From Guillardia theta CCMP2712 (lineage: Eukaryota > Cryptophyceae > Pyrenomonadales > Geminigeraceae), in contig NW_005434643.1 in the NCBI RefSeq assembly GCF_000315625.1, positions 287,180 through 351,179 of the forward strand: a stretch of DNA of 64,000 nucleotides, in the 5' to 3' direction. This document shows positions 44,307 through 55,533 of this stretch, one piece after another. Numbering within the stretch: position 1 is the stretch's first letter; every line of letters begins with the position of its first letter. The notes beneath the pieces were generated by a model. The model saw nothing but the letters and a program-made list of their open reading frames with translations, searched no databases and was not told the DNA's origin. The position numbers and the translations under genes are program-made.

Positions 44307-46977
44307 CACCTCTGATGCAGCACAGAACAATCTAGCTGAATTTTGGCAAAATCTGTGTTTCTTGTACAAGGAAAACTTTGATGGCGAAGAGGAGCGCTTC
44401 TTTCCGAAATTCAAATGTTCCCAACTTCGAAGATTCAAGGTGCAAACTCCTTTCCTCAATGAAAATTGTAAAATCAAATTTGCCTCTGTTTCAGATCAAG
44501 ATTAAATTGCCAAGATTCAAGCGAAAGTAATACCCAAGCAGAAAACGCAGTTCTAATAGACCTTGGAGGGGAAGTGAAATGTAGAAATCGAAACCTCGTT
44601 TGAAGTCGAAAACAGTAAAAGATATCTTGAAATACTCCAATCCCGATTCACGAATACAGGCGATAGTCTTGGACGAGAGCGAGCTCACGAAGAAAGGTCC
44701 AGGTGTGTTGAAATGAAATGAGCGCAATGGAACAAGGGGCTGGTTGACCTAGTCGGGGAGAAGCTGATGAGAGTCCGAACGAAGGGGGGTGGGGTGGGTG
44801 GCTTGTACCTGTACCGGTGCAATTTTCGATGAGGATTCTAGATGGGTGGGGTCTAGAGGGTGGTAGAGTTTACCTGGGTGGATGAAGAGCGATGGATGCT
44901 AGAGAAGGTGGGTGGGGGTAAATTGGTTCGAAACATCAAACTTGCTGAGTATGGTAGGGGTGTGGACTAGTACAGATAACAGCATGACATGGGGTTACTC
45001 CAGCACCCTACCCACATTATGTCAAGGTAGATTTGTTCTCCTCGAACTTTGGGGGGTAGGGGTGGCCTTCCAAACCCTCATATTCTTGGCAAGGCGGGGG
45101 TACAGTCATCCATGGGGGCACAGGGGGGTAGTAGCACAGAACCAACTAAGGTGAGATGATACCCTGACTTTATTAAGGGCTTGTTCGAGGAAATTAACCT
45201 CTATGCGTCACAATAAGTGCAACCATCAAACGGATTGAAAGGAGGGGTTCTACAAAACAAATTCACGAAAACATAGTTTTTCACTTCATAAAATCGTTGT
45301 GGGTCAGCAGGCCACACCCCGTCCCCCAATTGACCCCCTTTTACCCCAGTCAGCCCATATAGCGTTAGGTGGGTACTCCTTCCACCTACCACCTTTGCTG
45401 ACAATTATGAAATCTCCCTCAGATACTCTCCAACCACCCCACGGACAACACCACCCCCTCACACAACCTGCACCAAGCTTTACTCAAACCTATCCTGCCC
45501 ACTGCTGTTCCTCAAACTTTACTGATAATTTCACTTAACTGCGCGCTGGACCATTACTTCACCCCGCGCCATGCCCGCAATGTCGCTGTGGCCGCCGCCG
45601 AATGAGACGCATGCCGGCGTCTATCGCAGTGCGGCGGAAGGTCACCCGGCAATCCATGAAGAAACTTGTCAGCGGCAGCCACCAAGCTGATTGGCTGCTG
45701 CTCAAAAATCCCAAGGCTGGTATTTTCCATGATTGAGTGTCAGATCGTGCGCTGAGAGGTAAACTGAGACACAAGTTGATCAACCGGGTGGCCTGGTACT
45801 CGAAGTGAAGTAGAGAAGCTGGAGTGATGCGCCAAGAAAGATCTCTGGCGCTCAGAAGGGTCAGCCCGAATACTGCAGACCGAGGAAACTCCCTGAGGGA
45901 TTGAGCTGTGAGCTCCCGCTGGGCGGGGATGAAAAGCATACTACCAGGCGTCCCAAATCAATCAGGCGAGAGGATCCAGTCATTGTCGCACGCCTGAGGA
46001 AGCTCCGCCAAGCTCCATCAAGTGTCTGTGAGTGTCCAAGAAGGCAGCCAGCATGGGGACAACATCCCCAGCGTCCGCCTGCTGCGGTTGGCGGATTCGA
46101 AGCTCGGTGTCAGAATTGATCCGGTGGAAGAGTGGCGGTGTAGGTAAAATCCAATGCTGGAAGATGGCAATTTCTCCCGCCCATTTGAGAAACTTGGCAG
46201 TCGCAGTCCAGAATGCGGTGTAGGCCAAGCCCTCCTGCGGGGCCGGGGTGAACCCATCCGATGATCCCCTCCAGCACTATAAGGCAACTGACGTTCAAAC
46301 GGTTTGAAGTAGGCAAACTGAAGGTCGGACGGTGGGGTGTCAGGGGCAGGTTGCAGGTCGGATGAGCTCTCCGGTGCCTGTTGCTGAGGCCACTGAAACA
46401 CCTTCGCAAGAAGACGGAGATTCGCGACTTCAAATCGCTTGCACCGTGGCACTTGGCAGCTGTCACTCAAGCATGGGAGATTGGGCAACGTAAGAAGTAC
46501 TCAGGCACTGGCCCGGCCGGCCGGGACTGTAGGGTGGGAACGCGGCCGGTCGCCGCTTCAAGAGCTGTTGAAACCCACCGTGAGTGACGCAACTTGGGAA
46601 ATGCCCGGTTGTTCCAACTCAGCCGGTCATTTCAGCGTTGACCGTCACAGTAGTACTGTGACCGCCGCCCGGGGCCCGGGGTCCGAGTCACGCCGGTGGC
46701 ACTGGACTCTTTCCCCGTTGGCGGGCTGGCCGGGTACGCCGCACCGGCACGGTCAGGGCCGCGCAAGGCGGGGCCCGGCCGGCGGTACTACACTAGTGAC
46801 GGCAGGCGGCAGACTACCCGGAACCGCACTGGCTGCAGCCTGAGGTGACTGAAGAGTTGATCACGTTACTTGAACGTGATAATGGCACCGTGATAGTTCA
46901 TGGGCATTTTGAGGTGCGGGGGAACCTCGCCATAGATACATCCCACGCGATCATCTTTGGGATATCAATAGGTGAAA
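44307..46977. other. Long intergenic region with G-tract strings and GC-rich blocks
   Basis: About 2.7 kb. 44770-45140 holds GGGGTGGGGTGGGTGG and related strings; 45300-45480 has the same on the other strand (CACCCCGTCCCCC, ACCACCCCAC). 45540-46500 is moderately GC-rich with a possible degraded minus-strand coding region (see separate entry). 46500-46840 is a GC-rich mosaic with GTGAC and CCGGCC words like the 20.6 kb block. No other gene is supported. Confidence 0.55.
45980..46300 (-). pseudogene. Possible degraded coding exon, unrecognised
   Basis: One minus-strand frame reads GFTPAPQEGLAYTAFWTAT and on to an amphipathic, Trp-rich stretch (KFLKWAGEIAIFQHWILP) and a hydrophilic tail. The amino-acid mix is protein-like, but no start, splice context or continuing exon was found. 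The frame upstream is interrupted. It may be a remnant of a mobile element or a lost gene; the evidence is composition only. Confidence 0.25.
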
Positions 46978-48219
46978 ATGAGGTTGATTGAATTGAGCAG
47001 AGCGTTGCGAAATGTTAGGTATACTTGTATTCTTGGAATGATATGTACAATTTTTCTAGTGTATGATCAATGCATGAAGAGCCTGCACAGCCTGACAAAA
47101 GCAGCTGATGATTGGATCTTGCTTCGTAACCTCTCACAAACTTCCTCACGTCTGAATTGTTCTGGACCCTCCACAGTCAATATTGAGCATTTGAGTTTGG
47201 AAAGTTACTTAATGTTCAATGACAGTGAAAGCTTTCAACACTCTCTAACAACATGGCAGAATCCTCCAACCTGTGCAGGCAAACGATTCTTAGTTTTGTC
47301 TTGGTACTTTTCGAGTGGAGTAGGTTCCTTTCTTCATTTGCGTGCACTTTCGTTGCTTTATGGATTGGAAGCTGGATGTGTCGTTATCGATGATCCTGAA
47401 ATGCAATGGGAATGGACACCAAAGTCATCACAGTTCTGTGGGACTAGGTTACCCGATTGCTATTTTCAACGATTATCTAACTGCACATTTAGTCCCGAAT
47501 ATATTCGTGCTGTACAAACAAAAAATATTAACAATTCCAACTTTATTTTTCTAACAGATGCAAGAGTGAGAAGTCTATACAATCATTACATGGATGTACC
47601 TCGGAATGGAGGGTTGTTTGGATTCTCAAAAAAACATCCGCACTATTGGATGTCACAACTGATTAGATATGTCGTACGCGTTCGCCCTTTCCTGTACAAA
47701 CGATATGTTGAACCGCAAATTGTTAACCTATATCCCAAAGGTGTGCCATGCGATTTATTTTCTGTCTTCATTCGTCATGGCGACAAGTACCATGAAACAG
47801 AGTTGGTCTCGGTAGATGAATACATCCGCCTTCTGCAAAACCTCAAAGCGAAACATGTTTATGTGAATTCTGATAGTCAGCTGACGCTTGATTTTTTCAT
47901 TAAAAGGAGTCGTGGCTTATTTGATCTGTATTATTTGAATGTTTCACGCCAGTCAAATGGAGCTGGACTATTGGGCGAACATGGCAAAATTTGGAATAAG
48001 ATACTGAATTCAGATGACGTGTACTGGCACATGATTGACAATCTGAAAGAGTTGTATGTTTCAGTTCTGGCCAAGCTCATGATGGGGCAACTAGCGAGTA
48101 ATTGGAATCGTTTGGGACATGAAATTCATGATTCATACGGCCTTGCACAATACCGATACATTCATGTTGGACCCTGCGAAAAAGACAGAAGGAATGTGAT
48201 GGATTGCATTGGTATTTGA
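46978..48219 (+). CDS. Type II membrane glycosyltransferase, fucosyltransferase-like (intronless, 413 aa)
   Basis: ATG 46978 gives a short cytosolic tail, one signal-anchor helix (YTCILGMICTIFLVYDQ) and a luminal domain with several N-glycosylation sequons (NLSQ, NCSG, NDSE, NCTF, NNSN). The catalytic part has FSVFIRHGDKYHETELVSVD (the H-x-R-x-[GT]-D-K style loop of GT23-like and related fucosyltransferases), HVYVNSDSQ and a C-terminal GQLASNWNRLGHEI, which resembles the acceptor or nucleotide-sugar site of that superfamily. No introns, and visibly AT-richer than its neighbours, with different codon choice, so a transferred or retrocopied gene is possible. Family assignment is by motif only; donor and acceptor are unknown. 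Confidence 0.7.
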   Translation: MRLIELSRALRNVRYTCILGMICTIFLVYDQCMKSLHSLTKAADDWILLRNLSQTSSRLNCSGPSTVNIEHLSLESYLMFNDSESFQHSLTTWQNPPTCAGKRFLVLSWYFSSGVGSFLHLRALSLLYGLEAGCVVIDDPEMQWEWTPKSSQFCGTRLPDCYFQRLSNCTFSPEYIRAVQTKNINNSNFIFLTDARVRSLYNHYMDVPRNGGLFGFSKKHPHYWMSQLIRYVVRVRPFLYKRYVEPQIVNLYPKGVPCDLFSVFIRHGDKYHETELVSVDEYIRLLQNLKAKHVYVNSDSQLTLDFFIKRSRGLFDLYYLNVSRQSNGAGLLGEHGKIWNKILNSDDVYWHMIDNLKELYVSVLAKLMMGQLASNWNRLGHEIHDSYGLAQYRYIHVGPCEKDRRNVMDCIGI

Positions 48220-49168
48220 CGATCATGTCTCCAGCGGTTCATTCTCTTGAGTAGCCCTCGAATTCGGTGGCAAAGGACGTGCAGTACAGGGGCTGCTGAG
48301 AATCTTCACAAAAAAACTTTTTTGTGCAATGCATTCCAAGTTCTGATGATAGAGTGAGAAGCTGTCAAAAGCGAGAGCATCTCTGAGTTTTTCACATCAA
48401 TCATTGATATACTCTACACAGGTTAGTCCTTCAGTACAACATTTTCAACTCAACACAATGTAGTGGCAGTGATATAAAAAATTTAGACTAAATGAATGGA
48501 TCCAGACAAGAGGCATTGTTGTTGCAAGTCCCTAAATGTTAAACAAATTGAATTTCAAATTCACAAAGGGTGTTGGGGACATCTGACAGTAGCACCGTAA
48601 ACAGGCTTGGTGCAGGGCAAACGTGGGCCTCAACCCCCGACGATTGGATCTCAGTGGGTGTCTGAAGGTCCAGTGTGGGGGGCGGCCAAACTGCGAAGCT
48701 TCACAGTTCAATCCGAGTGAAATGATCCCCGGCGATCGCAAGGCAGCACTTAAAAGATGGCAGTACAGTGCGGCAAGCAATCATCCAGTACGAAACTTTC
48801 TGAAACAGTCATGTAATGGTCGGGGAGGTTAGTAACTAGCAACCACAACTGTGCACCCGGGCATAACCCCTGGGAGTCCAAGTCGAGATATCTGATGCTG
48901 AGCTATGTTTATTTCTCTTGAATGAACAACTTCATAGAAAAGCCACGGCCAGGAATCTGACGCATTGAGGCTGTCATCTTTAATCGAATCAAAGCTTTGG
49001 ATATTCTAGACGCTTTGTGAACTGCAATTAGTGAGAATGCCCAGAAATGTCATATTCCAGCGAATAAGGAAATGTGTCACAATCAATTATCCATGATTTT
49101 GTTGTGATCAAATTTACCAGGAGTAATCAGTTTTACAAGCTTTTATGAATCAATACTACAATCACAAT
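48220..49168. other. Intergenic region after the glycosyltransferase
   Basis: About 950 bp, AT-rich, with a GC-richer patch at 48600-48740. No supported gene, repeat or RNA was seen. Confidence 0.5.
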
Positions 49169-49354
49169 TTACGAGCGGTTGTAGAAGTAGTCCCAGTGGT
49201 TGCGAGCACGGACCCAGTCGTCATAGGCAGCAGCATCGTTGGCCTTGTAGTAGGTGTCAGCAGAGGCATTGTAGAGCTGGCGGGCCTGGGCGTTCTGGCC
49301 GGCGGCCTTGGCGTAGAGCGCAGCAGCAGTCTGTCCGTAGAGGGTCTGGAACAT
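49169..49354 (-). CDS. Small Ala/Tyr-rich ORF or 3' exon, 61 aa
   Basis: From ATG 49354 the frame reads MFQTLYGQTAAALYAKAAGQ and ends RNHWDYFYNRS. It is Ala/Tyr/Asn-rich and likely helical, with GC-rich codons inside an AT-rich surround, which argues for selection. The ATG follows a CATTTCGTCCAG sequence that could be an intron acceptor, so this may be the last exon of a longer gene whose upstream exons were not found. Family unknown. Confidence 0.45.
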   Translation of the reverse strand: MFQTLYGQTAAALYAKAAGQNAQARQLYNASADTYYKANDAAAYDDWVRARNHWDYFYNRS

Positions 49355-50765
49355 CTGGACGAAATGATCAGATGAAATTGAAAAGAACTCGTAAGCAGAC
49401 AAATGAATGCGTTCAAATATTTGTCAAGACTTCAGAATCAACAAGGAAACAGGATGTTACACATATAGCTCTGCCATGCATACACATTACACCAACAGCT
49501 CTGCGATGAATATGCGGTATATCAAATGCATGGCTCACCTCTGGTTTGAGAAACTTTGCCTCCTCCCCTCTTTTTGTGCCCCCTGTGCTATTTCGGGTGC
49601 GCTCACCCCCACCCTCTGATTTCCTGGGGGTACCCCTACAATACCCCATAAGTACCCCAAAGCTCTGTTGCTCTATTCCTGGCGTCAAGTTATTTTCAGG
49701 TATTATCCTCGAATATTATTGATAAATTTGAAATCATTGGAAAAATAATCAAATATCTCTAATTTGACAAATTGTACACATACATCGTAACCGTTCACTG
49801 ATACATCATAACGGAATGTAGCTCAGTCATCACCCTCATCCCCACCCTCAAGACCAAGAGAATTTGTTTCTGGAATAGCTTCTGCCTCTTAAATTTGTAA
49901 TTTCAAAATAAATTTTCAAACTGCTGAAATGGTTTAGGAGCTCATTCCTGAACTCATACAGCGCGGTGCTCCCGAAATACTGCTTGGACCGAAAATGGCA
50001 GAAGCATATGCAAGGACGAGAAGTCGCGGGCTCTCTTTACCCTTCCTCTTGCAAACTCCCTCACACTTCATCCCGCTCCTCTCGTATCCAATAGCTATTC
50101 CATGCTCGGTGTTCTTCGACAACTAGTGCTGCTTGTCCATCGAATACTTCTCCTCCCTCAACCGCAACCATCCAGCACTCTCCTTCCTGTCAACACTGCT
50201 GCACTCTCCCTGTCAACACTACTGCTCTCTCCTCCTTCCTCTTCATCAATCTGCTCACTCATTTTGTCTCTGAACTCTTCCCTCATTAATCCTATGCTAT
50301 TGCTTTTGGTTGAAATTTATTCCTTTTCATTGCGAATTCTTGATTTTCTCCTCATTCGGGATATTTCCGGCTCTGACCAAATGCTTCATTGACATTAAAT
50401 TTTGTTCCAATGGGCCTGATATTACTTGTTGTTTCGTGGATGAAGAGCGTAGCCACTGTTTTCAAACTAGTGGACGTAGACGTAGATCAAGGTTGGAAGC
50501 AGATTTGAAGTGTCATCACTGAAAGCCGGCCTAACAAGGGTTGAGATAGTGAATCTCACTGGAATATGCTGGTGCAGGTCAGAGGCCAGGGATACAGTTG
50601 GCAATCCTATCCGCGGAGCTCGTCGTATTCAGCGCGCTACCATGAATATGACCTCGCAGTACGAGGTGGAGGCTAGCAGGGGAATCATTCTGTTCATGAC
50701 TTGTGTCTCTAGGTCTTGATTGACTCTAGGAGATCGCGCAGTGAAGGCTTGCTGACACGGCAGGG
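49355..50765. other. Intergenic region, no gene supported
   Basis: Contains G-tract strings (GAGGGTGGGGGTG on the minus strand near 49610), AT-rich sequence at 49690-49930, CT-rich sequence at 50130-50300, and an open stretch at 50577-50711 between a GCAG acceptor-like and a CTAG/gtcttg donor-like sequence. That stretch might be a 5' exon of the next gene but does not join it in frame. Confidence 0.45.
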
Positions 50766-51446
50766 ATGGAGAAGCCTCTTGTCAGGTGCTCCGTGTGCGG
50801 CTGCTCGTGTCGCCTCATGTTGCCTGCAGTCGCCGGAGGTTTGGGGCTGCTTCTTGTAGTCTTCTCTCTGCATGCAAAGTCTGCGACATTGAGTGCGGCA
50901 AACATCAAGAGTTCAGCGAGCAGAGCTGTCGGTTCTAAGATGCAAGTGAAGAAGGTCTCCCTCCAAGAGGGTCAAGCTGCTGAGGTTCTCGAGTTGTCTT
51001 CGCCCATGATGTATGACGCATGTGAGTAGGGGTCCGGCGAGGGTTCGGCTGCTCCTGCTCAAGATGGAGCGGGCGAGGGTGACGGTCAGGGACAACCCTA
51101 CTTTGGGCAGTTTGAGATTCCAGCTGGATTGGAGGATGAGGATGAGGGGGCGCCCTGTGCTCACAAGCTTCCCAACGGTGAAGGTGAGGAGGAGGGGGGC
51201 AGGTTGTGATGCCCTGCTGTAGGGCAGTGTGAACCTCGAGGGAGTCAAGACATCGAGCTCAGCCCTCAGGCGGGCCTCATTCTTGTCTTGTGTGCTTTCA
51301 TCCCAGCTGTTGCGTCGTTGATCTACTGGATCCGTGAGCCCTCAAACGTGAGCAGCAGGGACAGAGGTGGATGCGAGGCGGCTGATTGTGAATTACAGGG
51401 TTTGGAGGGCCTCCTCGAAAACTACAAGTTTCCCGAGGAGTTGTGA
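50766..51446 (+). CDS. Single-pass membrane protein of unknown function (4 exons, 154 aa)
   Basis: Exons 50766-51021, 51064-51183, 51307-51347, 51399-51446 join in phase. The start MEKPLVRCSVCGCSCRLM is Cys-rich and is followed by one hydrophobic helix (LPAVAGGLGLLLVVFSLHA). A hydrophilic part follows with a Gly/Gln-rich and acidic loop (GLEDEDEGAPCAHKLPNG), ending in VASLIYWIREPSN and LLENYKFPEEL. It could be a signal-anchored or plastid-targeted protein; no known family was recognised. Introns are as short as 42 nt. The stop is 66 bp from the dynactin p62 stop. Confidence 0.6.
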
Positions 51447-51512
51447 AGAGTGTCTGCAGTGCTCTCGTTCTTCTCTTCTTGTAACCTATTCAAATAGTCG
51501 ATCTTCTCATTA

Positions 51513-53274
51513 TTAAATTTGCTTAGAGTTTTGATCCGGGCTGCTGGGAATGAGCTCGACTAAGATTTCGTGTTTGAATTTTCCCCGTTCTGCATCTTCA
51601 AACGACATGCGCATAGCAAACAACCCGGGAGGCTCTGGAGCGGTGGAACTACTTTCCGCCTTGGGCATGGAGAACTGGCTGAGGTCAATAGCAACGCGAG
51701 CAATATTCTTCAGCCTGCTTTCCGCAATCACAAGATGTGGCAGAGATTCACTGCCATGTACCTGCTCACGATCTCTCCAACTTCCCCTCGCCCTTGCCCT
51801 TGTGTCCCCAAACTTGCAGCCTCCCAGCCCTCTTCCGGATCATACCTCAACGGCTGTGAGCAGACGGCAGGCACAGGACAACGTACCTTGCTTCCAGCAG
51901 GATCTCGACGCCCCCCCTACCTCCTGTCTGTCCTCCTTCCATCGACTGTCCACCTTGCAAGTTGACAGGCTGTAAGATCATCACTCACTGGAGCAGCAAG
52001 GGTGTGGAGACCGCGAGGCAGATCTTGACGGGCGAGTCCGTGGGGTTACGGAGGACAAGCAGAGCACGGCTAGTAGAGGGATGAACCTCCTCGACCTCAA
52101 GGCTCCAGGCGTGTCAGGAGGTGAGCAAGAGGCTTGACAAGTGAACCTGGGTATGAGCATCGATGCATTGTGATTAACACTGAGAAGAAGGTAAGCAGAC
52201 AACGAGGAACAGCAGAAAAAAATAGTGTTGCTGCTGGTGCGGTAAACATGTGTCCCACCGGAATCTAGCAGAAGAATTGCTCGAGTCGAACTTGCGAAGG
52301 ATGCGTTTGCAAGCAGCACAGCGGCGGAGAGACCTGAGGCTCCAGGGTGAGAGAGCAGGAAGAGAGCAAGAGGTCACGCTACTAGCCTGCAAGCAAGCGG
52401 GCAACGGAGAGGCGTCAGGCTCGCGATATCGTTGTCTGTAAGTCTGCAGAGGAGGCTTCACGCATTCAGCACAGCGAGTTGATCTCTGCCTGCTTGCCGC
52501 ATGCCTCTGAGCGATCGTTGCCCTCCTTGCAGGAACAGCACGTGCACTTTCCAGCTGGATAGATATGTCAAACTTGCTCGCCTTGCTCGCCAGCAGAGCA
52601 GAGGTCCAAATTTACCTGCACCGGATGATTCTCCTCTACCTCCTCCCCATCCTTCCTGGGGGCGTAGACTGTCGGCTGCATCTCCACACTCAGACTTTCC
52701 TGCGGTTGACAGCTCGACAGCTCGTAAACTTTCAAGTACCGGACTTGCTTGCAACGTACTGATGAGCTTGTTGAACTCCTGCAAGTACATAGTCCACAAA
52801 GAGGTACAAGAGGAGGTGCAGGTGCAGGTGCAGCAGTAACAGAAATAAGCAGAACAGGAGTGGCAGGAGGCAGGAGGATTAGGATGATACAGGAATGAAG
52901 CGTCCTGGGACCTGCAAGCAATCGTCGTTTCTCTCCCTCTTGAGACTGTTCAGAACAAGAGCTGAAGGATCTTCCGCGTGCCATCCGCAGTCGACTGACT
53001 CCCACTTGCAGAATGTGCAGGAGAAGAAGGCACGACCTGCAACCAGTGATGCTCAGCGCCGACAAGACCAGGGGGCGAAGACCTGAGGAGGAAGAGACCG
53101 TAGAAGTCTGTAAGAGGGTCTCGCAAAGGGGGCAGATGAAGCACTTGGTGCATCTGCAGAGCAAGAGAATGAGGTGGAGAAACACTGAGAAGTGTTTCAC
53201 TTGTGAGAGAAGATCCGAGCCTCTTCCTCCTGCACTACCTCCAGGCAGCTCGGACAGAACAAGAAGTCCACCTC
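51513..53274 (-). CDS. DCTN4: Dynactin subunit 4 (p62)-like protein, N-terminus not resolved
   Basis: Pointed-end component of dynactin, the dynein cofactor. Exon 53274-53201 encodes VDFLFCPSCLE, the next (53153-53083) CTKCFICPLCETLLQTST, and the next, from 53036, RAFFSCTFCKWES. These are the paired CxxC zinc knuckles of p62 in the right order. Further exons give MYLQEFNKLISTLQ (about 52790), RCAACKRILRKFD (about 52290), VHPSTSRALLVLRNPTDSP (about 52060) and a final exon with PPGLFAMRMSFEDAERGKF ending at TAA 51513. These match the conserved order of p62 segments. The first zinc pair (the CGC...CRHC part) was not found, so a 5' exon is missing or diverged. Several middle borders are uncertain, possibly with GC donors. 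Confidence 0.75.
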
Positions 53275-53709
53275 CTGCCATCAACTCCGTCACCTCCCCG
53301 TTCTTCCTCCCCTTGAAAGCCTTCACCTCTTGCACCTCTTGCATACTTTTGAGCGAGAGATTTCCTTCTTGACTTGTGCAGTTCTGCGATGAATTTAACG
53401 ACAAATTGACCTTTGCTTCTTGCTCTGCTTGACCTCCCTAACCCTCAAACCTGTTATCCGCCTCCCTCTCCACAGCTTTCATCCTGGCCGGTGAAGAGAG
53501 CCAGCCACCTCACTGTTCGCTTACTTCCTCTTTCTGCTCTTCTCTTCTTCCCTCCTCCTCCTCCTCCTCCCTACCTGGCATACATACAGTCGCTCAAGCT
53601 CGCGCCTCCCGCCATAGCGCACTTCCATCGGATCCGGGCCCTGAAAGCTCCTTTTCTACTGGAGCCCTCATCCCCGCTCATTGCATCAACATCGTCGAGG
53701 CTGGTCGCC

Positions 53710-55428
53710 ATGGCAGGGGCGGCAGAGGCGCTGAAGCGATTTGAGATGGAGAATGGCGTGAGCATGGTGGACGGGGACGGAATCTATCGCTTCGACGCTG
53801 CTGAACAGACCAAGCTGCGCGAGCAGAAGCCTTGGAGCAAAGAGTGAGTGCAGCCGCATGTACAGTGAGAGTTTGCTGGCGGCAGAAGGGGATGAGGTTT
53901 TGTTTACGGGTTGGGGCGATTTCATGCAACATTGTTGTTGTAATCTTGCACTCTTACATGAATTACGAGCAGCGCTACCTACTTCCAAAAAGTGAAGATA
54001 TCTGCGCTTGCTTTGCTGAAAATGGTACGTTGACATCAACTGCTTTTTCTTCATCAACAGCTGCATATGACTCTCCTCAAGGCTATGCATGCTCGCTCCG
54101 GTGGTCAGCTGGAGGTTATGGGAATCTTGCAGGGTATGTAGATGCAGAGGCGCGAAGAGTCTGATGTTAGGGTGATGGCAGGGAAACTAGAAGACAAGAC
54201 GTTTGTTGTCATGGACGCCTTCGCGCTGCCCGTGGAAGGAACAGAGACGAGAGTGACGGCGCTGGATGAAGGATACGAGTACATGGTTCACTATCAGACC
54301 ACTTGCGAGCGAACAGGACGAGTAGAGCCGGTGAGAGGAGCAGGGAGCTGAAGCTGATAGAGGGCGAGGAAAGTGTTGAATGCTGATAGAAAGCAACTTA
54401 GGTTATCGGGTGGTATCACAGTCATCCGGGATACGGCTGTTGGTTGTCAGGTGAGCTGTTTAATGAGGCTGCCAACCTTGTGAAGGCTGTGCAGGGATCG
54501 ACGTCAGCACGCAGACGATTCACCAGCAGCATGAGGACCCTTACCTGGCGATAGTGGTAGCAGAGATGGAGGTGGTAGAGACAATGCATGAGTTGCTCTC
54601 AGGTTGACCCGGTCAGAACCATGGCTGCTGGCAAGGTTGACGATGCAGATGATGACAAGAGAACAACGTGCCCTGACAGGTTCACACTAGGTTGAAATCG
54701 GAGCCTTTCGCACCTATCCGCCCAACTACAAGCCGCCAGATGCGGTGGGACTTGGTCTTTTACTGTTGAGAGTAAGCTTGACGACCCTCCAGGCAGCGTC
54801 TGAGTATCAGACCATTCCGCTTGACAAGATCGAAGACTTTGGTGTCCACGCGAACCAATACTATCCTGTATGCACACGTGGTGAGATGGGACAACACTCA
54901 TCTTGTATGGCAGTTGGACATCTCCTTCTTCAAGTCGTCTCTGGACTCTCACCTACTTGTGTGTTGCTGCTTACTTTTCGCCGCCATGCTTGTGACGCTG
55001 TGACAAGGCGCTGCTGTGGAACAAGTACTGGATCAGTACGTTGTCGTCGTCGTCGCTTGTCTCGAACAGAGACTACACCACGAGATCGATCAAGGACTTG
55101 TCGGAGAAGATGGACCAGGTGGCTGCCTGTTCTTGTCACCTCGTTTCTTATCGCAGTTGACAACTACCCAGGCGGAGTCTCAGCTGAGCTACAGCAGCAG
55201 AATGGCGGGGTATTACCTCCCCGGCGACAAGAAGTCGGAAGATTCTCAAGTTTCCAAGATGTGCAAGGACGGGACCAAGATTGCTATCGAGCAGCTACAA
55301 GGGCTCATCACTCAGGTCATTGTGATTGATGGAAGAGCCTCTGCATGAGCCTGAGCTTGCAACGACAGGTGGCCAAAGACAAGCTCTTCAACATGCGAAT
55401 CAAGGGAGTGGAGATGACAGACTCATGA
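53710..55428 (+). CDS. CSN5: COP9 signalosome subunit 5 (CSN5/JAB1), deneddylase, 12 or more exons
   Basis: Metalloprotease of the COP9 signalosome that removes NEDD8 from cullins. Exons include 53710-53843, 53973-54024, 54082-54133, 54182-54330, 54402-54450, 54495-54556, 54603-54635, 54691-54744 and 54794-54868, then exons for [27 protein letters not shown], the C-terminal helices and [13 protein letters not shown]. The JAMM motif is intact: Glu in [10 protein letters not shown], then [15 protein letters not shown] and [14 protein letters not shown] and [15 protein letters not shown] are CSN5 hallmarks and distinguish it from proteasomal RPN11. The start ATG 53710 fits the usual short N-terminus (YRFDAAEQ...KPWSK). 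The divergent partner is dynactin p62. Confidence 0.95.
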
Positions 55429-55533
55429 GGGTTGTGCGGGTTTGTCGAAGAGACGTGACTTCACTGCATCAGCAAACACCGATACGTCAAAGAAGAACAC
55501 CGATACTCCAAAGAAGAGTCTTTGATATTGTGT

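Noticed and set aside
50102..50392. 96-aa Leu/Ser-rich ORF
   Set aside because: Low-complexity CT-rich sequence; looks like a 5' flank or intron, not a membrane protein.
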